Part shown: positions 29,211 to 40,763 of the stretch, piece after piece
Position numbering within the stretch: position 1 is the first letter of the stretch
How the letters are laid out: every line of letters begins with the position of its first letter
DNA from: Actinernus sp. WN-2022
Taxonomy: Eukaryota > Cnidaria > Anthozoa > Actiniaria > Actinernidae
Direction of reading: 5' to 3'
Length of the DNA: 64,000 nucleotides
Assembly: GCA_030867875.1 (NCBI GenBank)
Contig: JAOWCC010000446.1
Span: 54,901-118,900 of the forward strand
Translations under genes and position numbers: made by a program
Notes under the pieces: generated by a model
The model's database searches: none
What the model saw: the letters and a program-made list of their open reading frames with translations, nothing else
What the model was told of the DNA's origin: nothing

Positions 29211-32200
29211 TTCATCATTCCTGATTCATCATTCCTGATTCCTGATTCCTGATTCATCATTCCTGATTCATCATTCCTGATTCCTGATTCATCATTCATG
29301 ATTCCTGATTCATCATTCCTGATTCCTGATTCATCATTCCTGATTCCTGATTCATCATTCCTCTTTCCTGATTCATCATTCCTGATTCCTGATTCATCAT
29401 TCCTGATTCCTGATTCATCATTCCTCATTCCTGATTCATCAATCCTCATTCCTGATTCATCATTCCTGATTCCTGATTGATCATTCCTCTTTCCTGATTG
29501 ATCATTCCTCATTCCTGATTCATCATTCCTGATTCCTGATTCATCATTCCTGATTCCTGATTGATCACTCCTGATTCCTGATTCCTGATTCCTGATTCAT
29601 CATTCCTGATTCATCATTCCTGATTCCTGATTCATCATTGCTGATTCCTGATTCATCATTCATCATTCATCATTCCTGATTCCTGATTCATCATTCCTGA
29701 TTCATCATTCATCATTCCTGATTCATCATTGCTGATTCCTGATTCATCATTCCTGATTCATCATTCCTGATTCATCATTCATCATTCCTGATTCATCATT
29801 CATCATTCCTGATTCATCATTCATCATTCCTGATTCATCATTCCTTATTCCTGATTCATCATTCCTGATTCCTTATTCCTGATTCATCATTCCTGATTCC
29901 TGATTCATCATTCATCATTCCTGATTCGTCATTCATCATTCCTGATTCATCATTCCTGATTCATCATTCCTGATTCCTGATTCCTGATTCATCATTCCTG
30001 ATTCATCATTCCTGATTCATTATTCCTGATTCATCATTCCTCATTCCTGATTCATCACTCCTGATTCCTGATTCCTGATTCATCATTCCTGATTCCTGAT
30101 TCATCATTCATGATTCCTGATTCATCATTCCTGATTCCTGATTCATCATTCCTGATTCCTGATTCACCATTCCTGATTCCTGATTCATCATTCCTCTTTC
30201 CTGATTCATCATTCCTGATTCCTGATTCATCATTCCTGATTCCTGATTCATCATTCCTCATTCCTGATTCATCAATCCTCATTCCTGATTCATCATTCCT
30301 GATTCCTGATTGAACATTCCTCTTTCCTGATTGATCATTCCTCATTCCTGATTCATCATTCCTGATTCCTGATTCATCATTCCTGATTCCTGATTGATCA
30401 CTCCTGATTCCTGATTCCTGATTCCTGATTCATCATTCCTGATTCCTGATTCATCATTGCTGATTCCTGATTCATCATTCATCATTCATCATTCCTGATT
30501 CCTGATTCATCATTCCTGATTCATCATTCATCATTCCTGATTCATCATTGCTGATTCCTGATTCATCATTCCTGATTCATCATTCCTGATTCATCATTCC
30601 TGATTCATCATTCATCATTCCTGATTCATCATTCCTTATTCCTGATTCCTCATTCCTGATTCCTTATACCTGATTCATCATTCCTGATTCCTGATTCATC
30701 ATTCATCATTCCTGATTCATCATTCATCATTCCTGATTCATCATTCCTTATTCCTGATTCATCATTCCTGATTCCTGATTCCTGATTCATCATTCCTGAT
30801 TCCTGATTCCTGATTCATCATTCCTGATTCATTATTCCTGATTCATCATTCATCATTCCTGATTCATCATTCCTGATTCCTGATTCCTGATTCATCATTC
30901 CTGATTCATCATTCCTGATTCCTGATTCATCATTCATGATTCCTGATTCATCATTCCTGATTCCTGATTCATCATTCCTGATTCCTGATTCATCATTCCT
31001 GATTCATGATTCAACATTCCTGATTCCTGATTCATCAATCCTCTTTCATGATTCATCATACCTGATTCCTGATTCATCATTCCTGATTCCTGATTCATCA
31101 TTCCTGATTCCTGATTCCTGATTCATCATTCCTGATTCATCATTCCTGATTCATCATTCATCATTCCTGATTCATCATTCCTGATTCCTGATTCATCATT
31201 CATCATTCCTGATTCATCATTCATCATTCCTGATTCGTCATTCATCATTCCTGATTCATCATTCCTGATTCATCATTCCTGATTCCTGATTCATCATTCC
31301 TTATTCCTGATTCATCATTCCTGATTCCTTATACCTGATTCATCATTCCTGATTCCTGATTCATCATTCATCATTCCTTATTCGTCATTCATCATTCCTG
31401 ATTCATCATTCCTGATTCCTGATTCCTGATTCACCATTCCTGATTCATCATTCATCATTCCTGATTCATCATTCCTTATTCCTGATTCATCATTCCTGAT
31501 TCCTGATTCCTGATTCATCATTCCTGATTCCTGATTCCTGATTCATCATTCCTGATTCATTATTCCTGATTCATCATTCATCATTCCTGATTCATCATTC
31601 CTGATTCCTGATTCCTGATTCATCATTCCTGATTCATCATTCCTGATTCCTGATTCATCATTCATGATTCCTGATTGATCATTCCTCTTTCCTGATTGAT
31701 CATTCCTCATTCCTGATTCATCATTCCTGATTCCTGATTCATCATTGCTGATTCCTGATTCATCATTCATCATTCCTGATTCCTGATTCATCATTCCTGA
31801 TTCATCATTCATCATTCCTGATTCATCATTGCTGATTCCTGATTCATCATTCCTGATTCATCATTCCTGATTCATCATTCATCATTCCTGATTCATCATT
31901 CATCATTCCTGATTCATCATTCCTTATTCCAGATTCCTGATTCATCATTCCTGATTCCTGATTCATCATTCATCATTCCTGATTCGTCATTCATCATTCC
32001 TGATTCATCATTCCTGATTCCTGATTCATCATTCCTGATTCCTGATTCCTGATTCATCATTCCTGATTCCTGATTCCTGATTCATCATTCCTGATTCATT
32101 ATTCCTGATTCCTGATTCATCATTCCTGGTTCCTGATTCCTGATTCATCATTCCTGATTCCTGATTCCTGATTCATCATTCCTGATTCATTATTCCTGAT

Positions 32201-32379
32201 TCATCATTCCTGATTCCTGATTCATCATTCCTGATTCCTGATTCACCATTCCTGATTCCTGATTCATCATTCCTCTTTCCTGATTCATCATTCCTGATTC
32301 CTGATTCATCATTCCTGATTCCTGATTCATCATTCCTCATTCCTGATTCATCAATCCTCATTCCTGATTCATCATTCCT

Positions 32380-33650
32380 GATTCCTGATTGATCACTCCT
32401 GATTCCTGATTCCTGATTCCTGATTCATCATTCCTAATTCCTGATTCATCATTGCTGATTCCTGATTCATCATTCATCATTCATCATTCCTGATTCCTGA
32501 TTCACCATTCCTGATTCATCATTCATCATTCCTGATTCATCATTCCTTATTCCTGATTCATCATTCCTGATTCCTGATTCCTGATTCATCATTCCTGATT
32601 CCTGATTCCTGATTCATCATTCCTGATTCATTATTCCTGATTCATCATTCATCATTCCTGATTCATCATTCCTGATTCCTGATTCCTGATTCATCATTCC
32701 TGATTCATCATTCCTGATTCCTGATTCATCATTCATGATTCCTGATTCATCATTCCTGATTCCTGATTCATCATTCCTGATTCCTGATTCATCATTCCTC
32801 TTTCCTGATTCATCATTCCTGATTCCTGATTCATCATTCCTGATTCCTGATTCATCATTCCTCATTCCTGATTCATCAATCCTCATTCCTGATTCATCAT
32901 TCCTGATTCCTGATTGATCATTCCTCTTTCCTGATTGATCATTCCTCATTCCTGATTCATCATTCCTGATTCCTGATTCATCATTCCTCATTCCTGATTC
33001 ATCAATCCTCATTCCTGATTCATCATTCCTGATTCCTGATTGATCACTCCTGATTCCTGATTCCTGATTCCTGATTCATCATTCCTAATTCCTGATTCAT
33101 CATTGCTGATTCCTGATTCATCATTCATCATTCATCATTCCTGATTCCTGATTCACCATTCCTGATTCATCATTCATCATTCCTGATTCATCATTCCTTA
33201 TTCCTGATTCATCATTCCTGATTCCTGATTCCTGATTCATCATTCCTGATTCCTGATTCCTGATTCATCATTCCTGATTCATTATTCCTGATTCATCATT
33301 CATCATTCCTGATTCATCATTCCTGATTCCTGATTCCTGATTCATCATTCCTGATTCATCATTCCTGATTCCTGATTCATCATTCATGATTCCTGATTCA
33401 TCATTCCTGATTCCTGATTCATCATTCCTGATTCCTGATTCATCATTCCTCTTTCCTGATTCATCATTCCTGATTCCTGATTCATCATTCCTGATTCCTG
33501 ATTCATCATTCCTCATTCCTGATTCATCAATCCTCATTCCTGATTCATCATTCCTGATTCCTGATTGATCATTCCTCTTTCCTGATTGATCATTCCTCAT
33601 TCCTGATTCATCATTCCTGATTCCTGATTCATCATTCCTGATTCCTGATT
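32380..33650. repeat. 651-bp tandem duplication
   Basis: The variant CCTAATTCC at about 32,432 recurs at about 33,083, and the ATTCATG-initiated segment at 32,735 recurs at 33,386, both at an offset of 651 bp (93 heptamers). The CTCTTTCC and ATTGATCATTCC series follows in the same order in both. The left copy joins its neighbour through CAATCCTC words near 33,005. No other feature is visible in the interval. Confidence 0.83.
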
Positions 33651-36600
33651 GATCACTCCTGATTCCTGATTCCTGATTCCTGATTCATCATTCCTGATTC
33701 ATCATTCCTGATTCCTGATTCATCATTGCTGATTCCTGATTCATCATTCATCATTCATCATTCCTGATTCCTGATTCATCATTCCTGATTCATCATTCAT
33801 CATTCCTGATTCATCATTGCTGATTCCTGATTCATCATTCCTGATTCATCATTCCTGATTCATCATTCATCATTCCTGATTCATCATTCATCATTCCTGA
33901 TTCATCATTCCTTATTCCTGATTCATCATTCCTGATTCCTTATTCCTGATTCATCATTCCTGATTCCTGATTCATCATTCATCATTCCTGATTCGTCATT
34001 CATCATTCCTGATTCATCATTCCTGATTCATCATTCCTGATTCCTGATTCCTGATTCATCATTCCTGATTCATCATTCCTGATTCATTATTCCTGATTCA
34101 TCATTCATCATTCCTGATTCATCATTCCTGATTCCTGATTCCTGATTCATCATTCCTGATTCCTGATTCATCATTCATGATTCCTGATTCATCATTCCTG
34201 ATTCCTGATTCATCATTCCTGATTCCTGATTCACCATTCCTGATTCCTGATTCATCATTCCTCTTTCCTGATTCATCATTCCTGATTCCTGATTCATCAT
34301 TCCTGATTCCTGATTCATCATTCCTCATTCCTGATTCATCAATCCTCATTCCTGATTCATCATTCCTGATTCCTGATTGATCACTCCTGATTCCTGATTC
34401 CTGATTCCTGATTCATCATTCCTAATTCCTGATTCATCATTGCTGATTCCTGATTCATCATTCATCATTCATCATTCCTGATTCCTGATTCACCATTCCT
34501 GATTCATCATTCATCATTCCTGATTCATCATTCCTTATTCCTGATTCATCATTCCTGATTCCTGATTCATCATTCATCATTCCTGATTCATCATTGCTGA
34601 TTCCTGATTCGTCATTCATCATTCCTGATTCCTGATTCCTGATTCATCATTCCTGATTCATTATTCCTGATTCATCATTCATCATTCCTGATTCATCATT
34701 CCTGATTCCTGATTCATCATTCATGATTCCTGATTCATCATTCCTGATTCCTGATTCATCATTCCTGATTCCTGATTCATCATTCCTCTTTCCTGATTCA
34801 TCATTCCTGATTCCTGATTCATCATTCCTCATTCCTGATTCATCAATCCTCATTCCTGATTCATCATTCCTGATTCCTGATTGATCATTCCTCTTTCCTG
34901 ATTGATCATTCCTCATTCCTGATTCATCATTCCTGATTCCTGATTCATCATTCCTCATTCCTGATTCATCAATCCTCATTCCTGATTCATCATTCCTGAT
35001 TCCTGATTGATCACTCCTGATTCCTGATTCCTGATTCCTGATTCATCATTCCTAATTCCTGATTCATCATTGCTGATTCCTGATTCATCATTCATCATTC
35101 ATCATTCCTGATTCCTGATTCACCATTCCTGATTCATCATTCATCATTCCTGATTCATCATTCCTTATTCCTGATTCATCATTCCTGATTCCTGATTCCT
35201 GATTCATCATTCCTGATTCCTGATTCCTGATTCATCATTCCTGATTCATTATTCCTGATTCATCATTCATCATTCCTGATTCATCATTCCTGATTCCTGA
35301 TTCCTGATTCATCATTCCTGATTCATCATTCCTGATTCCTGATTCATCATTCATGATTCCTGATTCATCATTCCTGATTCCTGATTCATCATTCCTGATT
35401 CCTGATTCATCATTCCTCTTTCCTGATTCATCATTCCTGATTCCTGATTCATCATTCCTGATTCCTGATTCATCATTCCTCATTCCTGATTCATCAATCC
35501 TCATTCCTGATTCATCATTCCTGATTCCTGATTGATCATTCCTCTTTCCTGATTGATCATTCCTCATTCCTGATTCATCATTCCTGATTCCTGATTCATC
35601 ATTCCTGATTCCTGATTGATCACTCCTGATTCCTGATTCCTGATTCCTGATTCATCATTCCTGATTCATCATTCCTGATTCCTGATTCATCATTGCTGAT
35701 TCCTGATTCATCATTCATCATTCATCATTCCTGATTCCTGATTCATCATTCCTGATTCATCATTCATCATTCCTGATTCATCATTGCTGATTCCTGATTC
35801 ATCATTCCTGATTCATCATTCCTGATTCATCATTCATCATTCCTGATTCATCATTCATCATTCCTGATTCATCATTCCTTATTCCTGATTCATCATTCCT
35901 GATTCCTTATTCCTGATTCATCATTCCTGATTCCTGATTCATCATTCATCATTCCTGATTCGTCATTCATCATTCCTGATTCATCATTCCTGATTCATCA
36001 TTCCTGATTCCTGATTCCTGATTCATCATTCCTGATTCATCATTCCTGATTCATTATTCCTGATTCATCATTCATCATTCCTGATTCATCATTCCTGATT
36101 CCTGATTCCTGATTCATCATTCCTGATTCCTGATTCATCATTCATGATTCCTGATTCATCATTCCTGATTCCTGATTCATCATTCCTGATTCCTGATTCA
36201 CCATTCCTGATTCCTGATTCATCATTCCTCTTTCCTGATTCATCATTCCTGATTCCTGATTCATCATTCCTTATTCCTGATTCATCATTCCTCATTCCTG
36301 ATTCATCAATCCTCATTCCTGATTCATCATTCCTGATTCCTGATTGAACATTCCTCTTTCCTGATTGATCATTCCTCATTCCTGATTCATCATTCCTGAT
36401 TCCTGATTCATCATTCCTGATTCCTGATTGATCACTCCTGATTCCTGATTCCTGATTCCTGATTCATCATTCCTGATTCCTGATTCATCATTGCTGATTC
36501 CTGATTCATCATTCATCATTCATCATTCCTGATTCCTGATTCATCATTCCTGATTCATCATTCATCATTCCTGATTCATCATTGCTGATTCCTGATTCAT

Positions 36601-37050
36601 CATTCCTGATTCATCATTCCTGATTCATCATTCCTGATTCATCATTCATCATTCCTGATTCATCATTCCTTATTCCTGATTCATCATTCCTGATTCCTTA
36701 TACCTGATTCATCATTCCTGATTCCTGATTCATCATTCATCATTCCTGATTCATCATTCATCATTCCTGATTCATCATTCCTTATTCCTGATTCATCATT
36801 CATCATTCCTGATTCATCATTGCTGATTCCTGATTCATCATTCCTGATTCATCATTCCTGATTCCTGATTCCTGATTCATCATTCCTGATTCATCATTCC
36901 TGATTCCTGATTCATCATTCATGATTCCTGATTCATCATTCCTGATTCCTGATTCATCATTCCTGATTCCTGATTCATCATTCCTGATTCTTGATTCAAC
37001 ATTCCAGATTCCTGATTCATCATTCCTGATTCCTGATTCATCATTCATCA
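33200..37050. repeat. 1,967-bp tandem duplication
   Basis: Segments at 33,268/35,235, 33,386/35,353, 34,122/36,089 and 34,177/36,144 share an offset of 1,967 bp (281 heptamers). The sub-segment around 34,647-34,979 also resembles 35,235-35,567 at a shorter offset, so the pair contains an internal rearrangement. A single T is missing near 37,071 (CATCATCCTG), just to the right of the second copy. Confidence 0.82.
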
Positions 37051-37784
37051 TTCCTGATTCGTCATTCATCATCCTGATTCATCATTCCTGATTCCTGATT
37101 CATCATTCCTGATTCCTGATTCCTGATTCATCATTCCTGATTCCTGATTCCTGATTCATCATTCCTGATTCATTATTCCTGATTCCTGATTCATCATTCC
37201 TGATTCCTGATTCCTGATTCATCATTCCTGATTCCTGATTCCTGATTCATCATTCCTGATTCATTATTCCTGATTCATCATTCCTGATTCCTGATTCATC
37301 ATTCCTGATTCCTGATTCACCATTCCTGATTCCTGATTCATCATTCCTCTTTCCTGATTCATCATTCCTGATTCCTGATTCATCATTCCTGATTCCTGAT
37401 TCATCATTCCTCATTCCTGATTCATCAATCCTCATTCCTGATTCATCATTCCTGATTCCTGATTGATCACTCCTGATTCCTGATTCCTGATTCCTGATTC
37501 ATCATTCCTAATTCCTGATTCATCATTGCTGATTCCTGATTCATCATTCATCATTCATCATTCCTGATTCCTGATTCACCATTCCTGATTCATCATTCAT
37601 CATTCCTGATTCATCATTCCTTATTCCTGATTCATCATTCCTGATTCCTGATTCCTGATTCATCATTCCTGATTCCTGATTCCTGATTCATCATTCCTGA
37701 TTCATTATTCCTGATTCATCATTCATCATTCCTGATTCATCATTCCTGATTCCTGATTCCTGATTCATCATTCCTGATTCATCA

Positions 37785-37896
37785 TTCTGATTCCTGATTC
37801 ATCATTCATCGATTCCTGATTCATCATTCCTGCATTCTGATTCATCATTCTGCATTCCTGATTCATCATCTATCCTTCTTTTCCTGATTCATCATT
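37785..37896. repeat. Irregular junction between left and right heptamer families
   Basis: Over about 110 bp the strict 7-bp register is lost. There are a missing C at about 37,787, an inserted G in ATCGATTCC near 37,811, TGCATTCTG near 37,832, another TGCATTCC near 37,852, and ATCTATCCTTCTTTTCC near 37,870. Left of it the markers are those of the left family (ATTGATCACTCC, CCTAATTCC, CTCTTTCC). Right of it the right-family markers begin, in a segment also found at about 57.15, 60.9 and 63.66 kb. It is the most degraded heptamer sequence in the window. It could be an old recombination breakpoint or an assembly join with poor consensus. Confidence 0.75.
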
Positions 37897-40763
37897 CCTG
37901 ATTCATCATTGCTGATTCCTGATTCATCATTCATCATTCATCATTCCTGATTCATCATTCTTGATTCCTGATTCATCATTCCTGATTCCTGATTCATCAT
38001 TCCTGATTCCTGATTCATCATTCCTGATTCCTGATTCATCATTCCTGATTCATGATTCACCATTCCTGATTCCTGATTCATCATTCCTCTTTCCTGATTC
38101 ATCATTCCTCATTCCTGATTCATCATTCCTGATTCCTGATTCATCATTCCTGATTCCTGATTCATCATTCCTGATTCCTGATTCTGATTCATCATTCCTG
38201 ATTCATCATTCCTGATTCATCATTCTTCATTCCTGATTCGTCATTCTTCATTCCTGATTAATCATTCCTCATTCCTGATTCATCATTCCTGATTCCTGAT
38301 TCATCATTCCTGATTCCTGATTCATCATTCATCATTCCTGATTCCTGATTCATCATTGCTGATTCCTGATTCATCATTCATCATTCCTGATTGATCATTC
38401 CTTATTCCGATTCATCATTCCTGATTCCTGATTCATCATTCCTGATTCCTGATTCATCATTCCTGATTCATGATTCACCATTCCTGATTCCTGATTCATC
38501 ATTCCTCTTTCCTGATTCATCATTCCTGATTCCTGATTCATCATTCCTCTTTCCTGATTCATCATTCCTGATTCCTGTTACATCATTCATCATTCCTGAT
38601 TCATCATTCCTGATTCCTGCTTCATCATTCCTGATTCCAGATTCATCAGTCCTGATTCATGATTCACCAATCCTGATTCCTGATTCATCATTCCTCTTTC
38701 CTGATTCATCATTCCTGATTCCTGATACATCATTCATCATTCCTGATTCATCATTCATCATTCCTGATTCATCATTCCTGATTCCTGATTTATCATTCCT
38801 GATTCATCATTCCTGATTCTTGATTCATCATTCCTGATTCCTGATTCATCATTCCTCATTCCTGATTCATCATTTCTCATTCCTGATTCATCATTCCTGA
38901 TTCCTGATTGATCATTCCTCATTCCTGATTGATCATTCCTGATTCCTGATTCATCATTCCTGATTCCTGATTCCTGATTCATCATTCCTGATTCATCATT
39001 CCTGATTCATCATTCTTCATTCCTGATTCATCATTCTTCATTCCTGATTAATCATTCCTCATTCCTGATTCATCATTCCTGATTCCTGATTCATCATTCC
39101 TGATTCCTGATTCATCATTCATCATTCCTGATTCCTGATTCATCATTGCTGATTCCTGATTCATCATTCATCATTCCTGATTGATCATTCCTTATTCCCG
39201 ATTCATCATTCCTGATTCCTGATTCATCATTCCTGATTCCTGATTCATCATTCCTGATTCATGATTCACCATTCCTGATTCCTGATTCATCATTCCTCTT
39301 TCCTGATTCATCATTCTGATTCCTGATACATCATTCATCATTCCTGATTCATCATTCCTGATTCCAGATTCATCATCATCATTCCTGATTCATCATTCCT
39401 GATTTCTGATTTATCATTCCTGATTCATCATTCCTGATTCCTGATTCATCATTCCTCATTCCAGATTCATCATTCCTCATTCCTGATTCATCATTACTCA
39501 TTCCTGATTCATCATTCCTGATTCCTGATTCATCATTCCTGATTCCTGATTGATCATTCATCATTCCTGATTCATCATTCCTGATTCCTGATTCATCATT
39601 CCTGATTCCTGATTCCTGATTCCTCATTCCTGATTCATCATTCCTGATTCCTGATTCATCATTCCTGATTCATCATTTCTGATTCCTGATTCATCATTCC
39701 TCATTCCTGATTCATGATTCCTCATTCCTGATTCATCAATCCTCATTCCTGATTCATCATTCCTGATTCCTGATTCCTGATTCCTGATTCATCATTCATC
39801 ATTCCTGATTCATCATTCGTCATTCCTTATTCATCATTCCTGAATCCTGATTCATTATTCCTGATTCATCATTCCTGATTCCTGATTCATCATTCCTGAT
39901 TCCTGATTCATCATTCCTGATTCCTGATTCATCATTCATCATTCCTGATTCATCATTCCTGATTCCAGATTCTTCAGTCCTGATTCATGATTCACCAATC
40001 CTGATTCCTGATTCATCATTCATCTTTCCTGATTCATCATTCCTGATTCCTGATACATCATTCATCATTCCTGATTCATCATTCATCATTCCTGATTCAT
40101 CATTCCTGATTCCTGATTTATCATTCCTGATTCATCATTCCTGATTCCTGATTCATCATTCCTGATTCCTGATTCATCATTCCTCATTCCTGATTCATCA
40201 TTACTGATTCCTGATTCATCATTCCTGATTCCTGATTCATCATTCCTGATTCCTGATTCATCATTCCTCATTCCTGATTCATCATTCATCATTCTGATTC
40301 ATCATTCCTGATTCCTGATTCATCATTCCTGATTCCAGATTCATCAGTCCTTATTCATGATTCACCAATCCTGATTCCTGATTCATCATTCCTCTTTCCT
40401 GATTCATCATACCTGATTCCTGATTCATCATTCATCATTCCTGATTCATCATTCATCATTCATCATTCCTGATTGATCATTCCTTATTCCTGATTCATCA
40501 TTCCTGATTCCTGATTCATCATTCCTGATTCCTGATTCATCATTCCTGATTCATGATTCACCATTCCTGATTCCTGATTCATCATTCCTCTTTCCTGATT
40601 CATCATTCCTGATTCCTGTTACATCATTCATCATTCCTGATTCATCATTCCTGATTCCTGATTCATCATTCCTGATTCCAGATTCATCATTCCTGATTCC
40701 TGATTCATCATTCCTGATTCATCATTCCTGATTCCTGATTCATCATTCCTCATTCCTGATTCA
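37897..40763. repeat. Heptamer satellite array, right family, segment 1
   Basis: Same P/Q heptamers as on the left but a different set of variant words: ATTCATGATTCACCATTCC, TTCCCGATTC, CTTCATTCCTGATTAATC, CTGTTACATC, CAGATTCATCAGTCC and ATTTATC. Single-base slips are clearly more frequent (for example near 38,183, 38,407, 39,315, 39,374 and 40,293). The opening segment, 37,900-38,170, recurs at about 60,900 (offset 23,000) and 63,660. The segment from about 38,940 onwards recurs about 8.6 kb downstream. No gene is seen. Confidence 0.95.

Larger units (their letters stand above)
1..37784. repeat. Heptamer satellite array, left family
   Basis: Continuous tandem 7-bp repeat. The two main words are ATTCCTG (P) and ATTCATC (Q), most often ordered P-P-Q (21 bp) or P-Q (14 bp), with occasional Q-Q or Q-Q-Q. 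Recurrent variant words give it a family signature: ATTGATCACTCC followed by a run of four P, ATTGCTG, ATTCGTC, ATTCACC, ATTCATT, TTCCTTATACC, TTCCTTTTTCC, and ATGATTCCTGATACATC. Over 37 kb I noticed only four single-base register slips (near 16,300, 20,520, 22,699 and 37,071). The plus strand is G-poor because P has one G and Q none. No mobile element, RNA gene or non-repeat insert is visible. Open frames on both strands are short cyclic heptapeptides with no start context, codon bias or non-repeat domain, so nothing here is called coding. The array runs off the left edge of the window. Confidence 0.97.

Noticed and set aside
38391..38816. A 141-residue plus-strand frame, the longest in the window
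   Set aside because: It is the plus-strand version of the same repeat (I-P-D-S-S-F-L cycle). It begins and ends at register slips and has no non-repeat part.
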